A DNA stretch of 10,490 nucleotides from Aliterella sp. RAGGC_92 (GTDB lineage Bacteria; Cyanobacteriota; Cyanobacteriia; Cyanobacteriales; Chroococcidiopsidaceae), in assembly GCA_030826005.1 (NCBI GenBank), contig JAPJOW010000106.1:1-10490 (forward strand), given 5' to 3'. A program made the translations under genes and the position numbers. Under the pieces are notes generated by a model, which worked only from the letters and a program-made list of their open reading frames with translations, ran no database searches and was not told the origin of the DNA. Below, one piece after another: positions 6,332 to 10,490 of the stretch (within the stretch, counting starts at the first letter, position 1; every line of letters begins with the position of its first letter).

Positions 6332-7006
6332 TTAACTACGAAACAGGCGCGTGTACTGGGTTTCGTGTGCCATACTTGCGAGAGCCAAACCCCAAGAGCA
6401 ACTATTAAGTTCGTCATCTTCTAAGCTAATTATTTCTGTCGCCGCATCGCTAATATTAATATGTAATTCGTGTAATAAAATTTGTCCGGCGGTTTGTCCT
6501 AAAGGAATCAATTTCACGCCCGCAGTAATTAAATTACTCGCCCAACTGTGCAAATAGCCAAGAATGACTGATTTTGCTTCTATTTGCTCCAACGCGGCGG
6601 CAATTCCTAAGCAAATCGCATAATTACATTCACCTGGTAGACAAATACTTTGCGCTTTTTCTGGCTTCATGGCTAAAAGCAATCGCCGCAAACTTTGCCC
6701 CATTTGCCAACTTGAAGCGCGTAATTCGCTCGTTTCTCTAGCGGCGGATAGCCAGTTATTCCAGTAAATTAAAGCCGTTCTATCTTGTAATACTGTAGCT
6801 TTATACGCCCGCAACATTACCGCCGCTTCCGTGCGAATTGCTCCGTAACTTAATTCTTGCTCTAACCAATGCTTGAGAGTGCGATCGCAATTTATTATTC
6901 CCCCTTCTACCAGTGTCTCTATGCCTTCTGAGTAACTATATGCTCCTACAGGTAAAGCCGGACTAACTAACTGTAACAAGCTTAAAACTTGACTATCCAT
7001 CGGCAT
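6332..7006 (-). CDS. ureF: urease accessory protein UreF
   Basis: UreF is the all-helical partner that joins UreD/UreH and UreG on apo-urease and works as a scaffold and GTPase-activating gate for nickel delivery. The 224-residue protein has the diagnostic N-terminal block LVSPALPVGAYSYSEGIE (13-30), then WLEQELSYGAIRTEAAV and ARETSELRASSWQMGQSL, where UreF proteins keep a similar RxSxxMG stretch. The start at 7006 overlaps the end of ureE by 14 bp; a second ATG at 7000 would give a protein shorter by two residues and still overlap by 8 bp. Either way translation is likely coupled to ureE. The length is normal and I see no damage. Confidence 0.95.
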   Translation of the reverse strand: MPMDSQVLSLLQLVSPALPVGAYSYSEGIETLVEGGIINCDRTLKHWLEQELSYGAIRTEAAVMLRAYKATVLQDRTALIYWNNWLSAARETSELRASSWQMGQSLRRLLLAMKPEKAQSICLPGECNYAICLGIAAALEQIEAKSVILGYLHSWASNLITAGVKLIPLGQTAGQILLHELHINISDAATEIISLEDDELNSCSWGLALASMAHETQYTRLFRS

Positions 7007-7436
7007 GATGCGTATAAGCGCCTTTTTCTGGAAAAAATGGCTGAAGATCGAAGTTTACCCGCAAATTTAGCCTTTCTAGCATTTTTTGCAATACGGGATC
7101 GGGAGCTAGGCGCAAGTAATGGGTAGAAATTTCTATAGGTACGTGACGATTGCCTAAGTGATAAGCAGCTTTTAGTAGCTCTAAAGAATTAGCAGTAGTA
7201 ACGGTAAGAACTTGCTCTAATTTGGCGCTAACTCGCACTAATGTAGTTTCGCCTTCGTCTTGAAGCAAATCTCCATCTTGCAATACCGTTCCTCTAGGTA
7301 AGTTTAAGTATACAGCTTGCCCTTCTACGGTTGTAAAACGGTGGCGGCGGCGAGTTCGTTCTTCCGCCGTCAAAGCTAGAGTAAGATTAACTAAAATAGT
7401 TTTATTTGGTGGCTTAACTTGCGTCAAAGTCAGCAT
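6993..7436 (-). CDS. ureE: urease accessory protein UreE (nickel metallochaperone)
   Basis: UreE is the dimeric metallochaperone that hands nickel to UreG. The 147-residue protein shows the two-domain pattern: an N-terminal peptide-binding domain with EERTRRRHRFTT (25-36) and VYLNLPRGTVLQDGDLL (42-58), and a C-terminal metal-binding domain with AYHLGNRHVPIEI (91-103). His98 in GNRH is the conserved nickel ligand at the dimer interface. Where the Klebsiella protein reads HHDHVL, this one reads APDPVLQKML (111-120), so the second set of histidines is missing. The tail is short (GAYTHHADG) with only two histidines, unlike the long His-rich tails of some homologues. It starts 12 bp after the DUF4168-like gene and overlaps ureF, so the four genes look like one operon. 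Family is sure. Confidence 0.95.
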   Translation of the reverse strand: MLTLTQVKPPNKTILVNLTLALTAEERTRRRHRFTTVEGQAVYLNLPRGTVLQDGDLLQDEGETTLVRVSAKLEQVLTVTTANSLELLKAAYHLGNRHVPIEISTHYLRLAPDPVLQKMLERLNLRVNFDLQPFFPEKGAYTHHADG

Positions 7437-7448
7437 AAAAAGTCAATT

Positions 7449-7928
7449 TTACCCACCGCGCAGGCGGCGCAATTCCTGGTTTACTCGTCTTTTAACGGCG
7501 GGATCGCTATTATACTTAGTTTTGATCGCGTTAAATTGTCCTACATCTAACCCATTTTCTCTAATCTTTTTGGCGGAAAACTCGCAAAAACTGGCAAATT
7601 CGCTGCGGACATTTCCCGACAAGTTAGCCAATTCTTCGGGGCGATCGCAACTGATTTCTGGAGCATTTCCCCCGGTCATTCCTCTAATTCTTTGCTGGGT
7701 ATTTCGGCGCTCTATTTCAATTGGTAACGCCGCGCGGGCAAATTTGGCAAGATCGCTATCGCTAAAATCTTGAGCATAAGCAGCACTACCAAAACTTATA
7801 CTTACCCGTCCAGAAACATCATTGGCAAGCCCAAAAAATAAGCCTAGAGACGAAAAAGCGATAATAGCAAGCGATCGCGACAACATCCGGTTTGGGTAAA
7901 ACTTAATTGGTAGATGGGATTTGAGCAT
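7449..7928 (-). CDS. small exported protein, DUF4168-like
   Basis: The 159-residue product has an N-terminal export signal: LAIIAFSSLGLFFGLA (20-35) and an Ala-x-Ala site, SAAYA, before Gln53. A start at Met15 (MLSRSL) would give a more standard n-region and cannot be excluded. The mature part begins with FSDSDLAKFARAALPIEIERRNTQQ (residues 55 on, the first strand-helix of the DUF4168 type), and ends with LDVGQFNAIKTKYNSDPAVKRRVNQEL, also typical of DUF4168 proteins, where the helix ends QxxxxxDPxxxxRxxxxL. Between them are Cys94 and Cys115, which could pair. No function is known for the family; location in periplasm or thylakoid lumen is inferred. It lies directly before ureE (12 bp) and 114 bp after holA, so it looks like the first gene of the ureEFG transcript. 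Confidence 0.8.
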   Translation of the reverse strand: MLKSHLPIKFYPNRMLSRSLAIIAFSSLGLFFGLANDVSGRVSISFGSAAYAQDFSDSDLAKFARAALPIEIERRNTQQRIRGMTGGNAPEISCDRPEELANLSGNVRSEFASFCEFSAKKIRENGLDVGQFNAIKTKYNSDPAVKRRVNQELRRLRGG

Positions 7929-8042
7929 AATTAAGAGAGCTTTACAAAACTACAACACCAAAGCGGCATCATTTGTTTTGAAGTGTTTTCGATGTTAGAA
8001 GTTCCAGCAATTAGTAGTTATATAAGAAAGTCTATCGCTAAG

Positions 8043-9020
8043 TTAGCGGAAAAGTTGGCATAGCTGAATAACTTTAGTTTGCAGTAAAGGCATTTCTGCT
8101 GCTCCTTGTTTGAGATTAACTTCTAATTCCAGCAGCAACGGTAATGTAGCTGCAAGTTGTTTGACACTAAGAGAACGGACTTCTTGCTGAAGAAAGTAAA
8201 CGCGGTTAGGATTGCCAATTTCCGCCGCTTGAGCAATTACTTTTTTATCGCGCTCTTGGGCATCAGTCATTATTTTTACCCATAGCCATGTCCGAAATTG
8301 TCCGACTAAAGTAGCAACAATTTTTAAACCTGGCTCGTTGCGACTTAATAATTGAGCGACTAAGGTTAAAGACTGGGCGGTATTTCCCGATGCGATCGCC
8401 TTTACTAAGTCTAAGCTCGTTTGCGATGTTGCTTGAACTAAATTAGTTACTACTTCTGTATCTATGGGTACTGAAGATTCCCCAGCATAAAGACGTAATT
8501 TTGTCAACTCATTATAAAGTTGGCGCGTATTATTACCAACAGATTCGGCAATTAAAGTTGTACTGCTACCCGTAAGTTTTACGCCGACTTCTTGAGCAAT
8601 GTTTTCTACTTGCTGGACTAACTGTTTGGTTTCCCAAGGTGGAATTAAGGCAAACTCTTTAATTTCGGCGTATTGTTTCCACAAAGCTGTAGCTTTAAGC
8701 CGTCCATCAAGTTTATTGCGGCTAGTTAGTAATAACACTGATGTTTGGGGAATTACAGGCAAAGTACGCTTTAATTGCTCAAATAATTCTTCTGGACATT
8801 GTTGACCAATAGTTGTATCTACAAGCCAAATTAAACGGCTACCGCTCCCAAAAGGTGGAGTCATTGCTTGATTTAGCGCCTCAATAGCTCCCTCTGGTGT
8901 ATCACAATGTTGAGTATAGTTAAAACTAGCCCAGTTAGGATCGAGAGTGCGATCGCGTAATTTCTGGACGGTTGATGCGATCGCAAATTCATCATCGCCC
9001 CAATAGTAGTAAATTGGCAT
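8043..9020 (-). CDS. holA: DNA polymerase III subunit delta HolA
   Basis: HolA is the delta subunit of the clamp loader, the one that opens the sliding clamp. The 325-residue protein has the usual length. The N-terminal AAA+-like domain starts MPIYYYWGDDEFAI, the 'xYxxGxDxxxi' opening of the family, and shows SRLIWLVD (61-68) and VLLLTSRNKLDGRLKA (95-110), which matches the family block with LDxRxK. There is no Walker A motif, as expected for delta. VGNNTRQLYNELTKLRLYAG (161-180) is the typical helix pair that follows, and the C-terminal collar helices run from about 205 to the end. It is divergent from the 2H-phosphoesterase gene with 81 bp between, and is the first of the six minus-strand genes. 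No fault is seen. Confidence 0.96.
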   Translation of the reverse strand: MPIYYYWGDDEFAIASTVQKLRDRTLDPNWASFNYTQHCDTPEGAIEALNQAMTPPFGSGSRLIWLVDTTIGQQCPEELFEQLKRTLPVIPQTSVLLLTSRNKLDGRLKATALWKQYAEIKEFALIPPWETKQLVQQVENIAQEVGVKLTGSSTTLIAESVGNNTRQLYNELTKLRLYAGESSVPIDTEVVTNLVQATSQTSLDLVKAIASGNTAQSLTLVAQLLSRNEPGLKIVATLVGQFRTWLWVKIMTDAQERDKKVIAQAAEIGNPNRVYFLQQEVRSLSVKQLAATLPLLLELEVNLKQGAAEMPLLQTKVIQLCQLFR

Positions 9021-9101
9021 AAGAAAGTATTTGTTAGCTATACAAATTTTTAGTGGCTAAAATTGGCGTAAAATCTAGCAAGTAGAGCGAGGCGACGGAT
9101 C
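9021..9101. promoter_or_regulatory. divergent promoter region, holA / 2H-phosphoesterase gene
   Basis: These 81 bp must hold both 5' regions unless promoters lie in the genes. There is a 6-bp palindrome TTTTAG-TGG-CTAAAA at 9048-9062 in the middle and a TAAAAT at 9069-9074 that could be a -10 for the plus-strand gene. No -35 hexamer is convincing on either strand. Confidence 0.35.
9089..9092 (+). promoter_or_regulatory. ribosome binding site GAGG
   Basis: GAGG ends 9 bases before the TTG at 9102 and supports that codon as the start of the 2H-phosphoesterase gene. An ATG at 9106 is out of frame and would end after a few codons. Confidence 0.6.
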
Positions 9102-9884
9102 TTGGATGACAATTATCAGACTTACCTAAATCGAGTAGCAAAGCTGGCAATGCCAGAAAATTATAAAACGCAGGTGCAGCATATCCAATCGTCGCCGAAG
9201 TTTCAAGTATTTTCTGGGGGTGGGAGAAAAGCTGTAGCTTTCCCTGGTTATACGGTAATTGCGCCACCCGCCGAAGAAGATAATCAAAATACTGACTTTT
9301 ATCAAGCTCTCAATAGCTTTCAACAAAAGCTAATTGAACTTACCCCCGATGACTTAATTGTACCCGTTCCGCCTAGCAGCCTTCACGTTACTTTGGCAGA
9401 TTTAATTTGGGAAAGTGCTTATCACTACGCACGGGAAAACGTAGAAAAGTTTGACAAGCTATTACATAGCGCCATTGCTAAAGTATTCGAGCAGTACCAG
9501 CAATCAAAACCCGTTTCAACTCCAATTGAATGGCAAGTTTTGGGGATGATAGTGATGCCAAGAGCAATTGGCGTATCTTTAGTACCAAAAGATGAAAACT
9601 CCTACAATCAAATATTAAACCTGCGGCGGGCAATTTATCAAAGCCCCGATTTAACGGCTTTAGGACTAGAACAGCACTATCACTTCACACCGCATATTAC
9701 GTTGGGTTATTTTGGGGAAGTAGAACTAAGTTTAGATCGCGATCGCCTCAGCAACACAATTAACCAGCTAAGTCAGCAATTGTCAGACTATCCAGAACTG
9801 AAAATATATCAAGCTGAGTTGCGAAAGTTTGATGATATGACGCGCTATTACCGCGAACAAGACTGGGCTATTTTGAAATTTTAA
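9102..9884 (+). CDS. 2H phosphoesterase superfamily protein (DUF1868-like)
   Basis: The 260-residue protein has the two His-x-Thr motifs that define the 2H (LigT-like) phosphoesterases: HVTL at 95-98 and HITL at 198-201, each at the end of a beta strand and about 100 residues apart. Such enzymes cleave or form 2',3'-cyclic phosphate or 2'-5' bonds in RNA or nucleotides; the substrate here is unknown. FPGYTVIAPP (47-56) and PHITLGYFG flank the core. The overall form resembles the DUF1868 branch, which is my best but not certain family call. The start is TTG: GAGG stands 9 bases before it, and the 16 residues before the next Met look like real protein (DDNYQTYLNRVAKLA). No signal peptide. It is divergent from holA, and cobH starts 7 bp after its stop, so the two are probably co-transcribed. 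Confidence 0.88.
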   Translation: MDDNYQTYLNRVAKLAMPENYKTQVQHIQSSPKFQVFSGGGRKAVAFPGYTVIAPPAEEDNQNTDFYQALNSFQQKLIELTPDDLIVPVPPSSLHVTLADLIWESAYHYARENVEKFDKLLHSAIAKVFEQYQQSKPVSTPIEWQVLGMIVMPRAIGVSLVPKDENSYNQILNLRRAIYQSPDLTALGLEQHYHFTPHITLGYFGEVELSLDRDRLSNTINQLSQQLSDYPELKIYQAELRKFDDMTRYYREQDWAILKF

Positions 9885-9891
9885 TTGCGGT

Positions 9892-10490
9892 ATGCTTCCT
9901 ATTCATCCCATCATGGTGCAAAGTTTCGCCGCCATTGACAGCGAAATTGGCGCGCATAGTTTTAACTCCAGCGAGTATGCAGTTATTCGGCGAGTAATTC
10001 ACTCTACGGCAGATTTTGAGTTTAAAAAATTAATTTATTTTAGCCCAGAGGCGATCGCATCGGGAGTTGCAGCTTTGCGCCAAGGCGTACCGATTGTTAC
10101 GGATGTAAGCATGGTTAAGCAAGGAATAGTTAATTTAGTTGCTCAAACTTTTAATAACCCCATAATTAGCGCTGTCGAGCAAGCATCCGTCGCCATCCCT
10201 GGCAAAACCCGCACGGAAACAGGTTTATTAGAGTGTTGGCGAAAGTTTCCCGAAGCCATTTATGCAATTGGCAACGCTCCTACTGCGCTTTTAGCTTTAT
10301 GCAACGAGTTAAAATCTAGCTCTATTTCTCCTGCTTTAATAATTGGCGCACCTGTGGGTTTTATTTCGGTGGTGGAATCAAAAGCCGCTTTAGCAAATAC
10401 ACCAGTTAATCAAATTCGCATTGATGGACGCAAAGGCGGATCGCCAGTCGCCGCAGCAATTGTAAACGCATTAATTGCGATCGCCTGGGA
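9892..10490 (+). CDS. cobH: precorrin-8X methylmutase CobH/CbiC (3' end outside window)
   Basis: CobH moves the methyl group from C-11 to C-12 of precorrin-8X to give hydrogenobyrinate (CbiC does the same on the cobalt form in the anaerobic route). From the ATG at 9892, 199 codons are visible; the family is about 205-210 residues, so perhaps ten residues are missing at the window edge. Seen are RRVIHSTADFEF (33-44) with His37, the conserved His that lies in the substrate pocket, then VPIVTDVSMVKQGI, TRTETGL, AIGNAPTALLAL, GAPVGFISVVESKAAL and GRKGGSPVAAAIVNAL. All are diagnostic. It follows the 2H-phosphoesterase gene by 7 bp. No clear Shine-Dalgarno sequence is seen in the gap. No sign of damage. 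Confidence 0.97.
   Translation, partial: MLPIHPIMVQSFAAIDSEIGAHSFNSSEYAVIRRVIHSTADFEFKKLIYFSPEAIASGVAALRQGVPIVTDVSMVKQGIVNLVAQTFNNPIISAVEQASVAIPGKTRTETGLLECWRKFPEAIYAIGNAPTALLALCNELKSSSISPALIIGAPVGFISVVESKAALANTPVNQIRIDGRKGGSPVAAAIVNALIAIAW

Larger units (their letters stand above)
1010..10484. repeat. HIP1 octamers GCGATCGC, 14 dispersed copies
   Basis: Copies found by eye start at 1010, 1460, 4412, 5199, 6118, 6881, 7641, 7871, 8392, 8949, 8977, 9739, 10051 and 10477. All lie inside genes. In random DNA of this composition less than one would be expected. HIP1 is the classic cyanobacterial over-represented palindrome and is the strongest clue to the host. None occurs between 1467 and 4412. 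Confidence 0.9.

Noticed and set aside
9034..9326. Two minus-strand frames (77 and 66 codons) opposite the start of the 2H-phosphoesterase gene
   Set aside because: They overlap a well-supported gene and the holA promoter region, have irregular composition and no motif.

Overview
The window looks like chromosomal DNA of a cyanobacterium. By eye I count 14 copies of the octamer GCGATCGC (HIP1), which is hugely over-represented in many cyanobacterial genomes. The proteins fit too: a thylakoid-lumen-type pentapeptide protein with a signal peptide, a DUF4168-like exported protein, and DnaG and HolA of cyanobacterial type. Coding density is high. The largest gap is about 150 bp, and I see no tRNA, rRNA, CRISPR array, transposase or phage gene. 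I cannot name the species.

Layout. 1-950 (+): the 3' part of a GT-B-like glycosyltransferase gene, then yjbQ 2 bp later. 937-2073 (-): queA, overlapping yjbQ tail to tail. 2074-2223: a gap between divergent genes with two small hairpins; one, read on the minus strand, resembles an intrinsic terminator in front of queA. 2224-2637 (+): a protein I do not recognise. 2711-3106 (-): yraN. 3122-3625 (+): an exported pentapeptide-repeat protein whose start lies only 15 bp from that of yraN. Then come six minus-strand genes in transcription order: holA (9020-8043), a DUF4168-like gene (7928-7449), ureE, ureF, ureG (7436-5698) and dnaG (5575-3644). 9102-10490 (+): a 2H-phosphoesterase-like gene followed 7 bp later by cobH, which runs off the edge.

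How the genes work together. UreE, UreF and UreG are nickel-urease maturation factors and look co-transcribed, with a small exported protein as the probable first gene. The urease subunits and UreD/UreH are not here. HolA (clamp-loader delta) and DnaG (primase) are core replication proteins lying on either side of the urease cassette on the same strand. QueA makes the epoxyqueuosine precursor in tRNA; CobH acts in corrin (B12) synthesis. Most of the window is housekeeping. The items most worth a second look are the structured queA leader, the unrecognised 137-residue protein, the DUF4168-ureEFG arrangement, the 2H-phosphoesterase/cobH pair, the crowded yraN/pentapeptide start region and the 12-bp inverted repeat at the dnaG 3' end. 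I found no convincing new multi-gene system.
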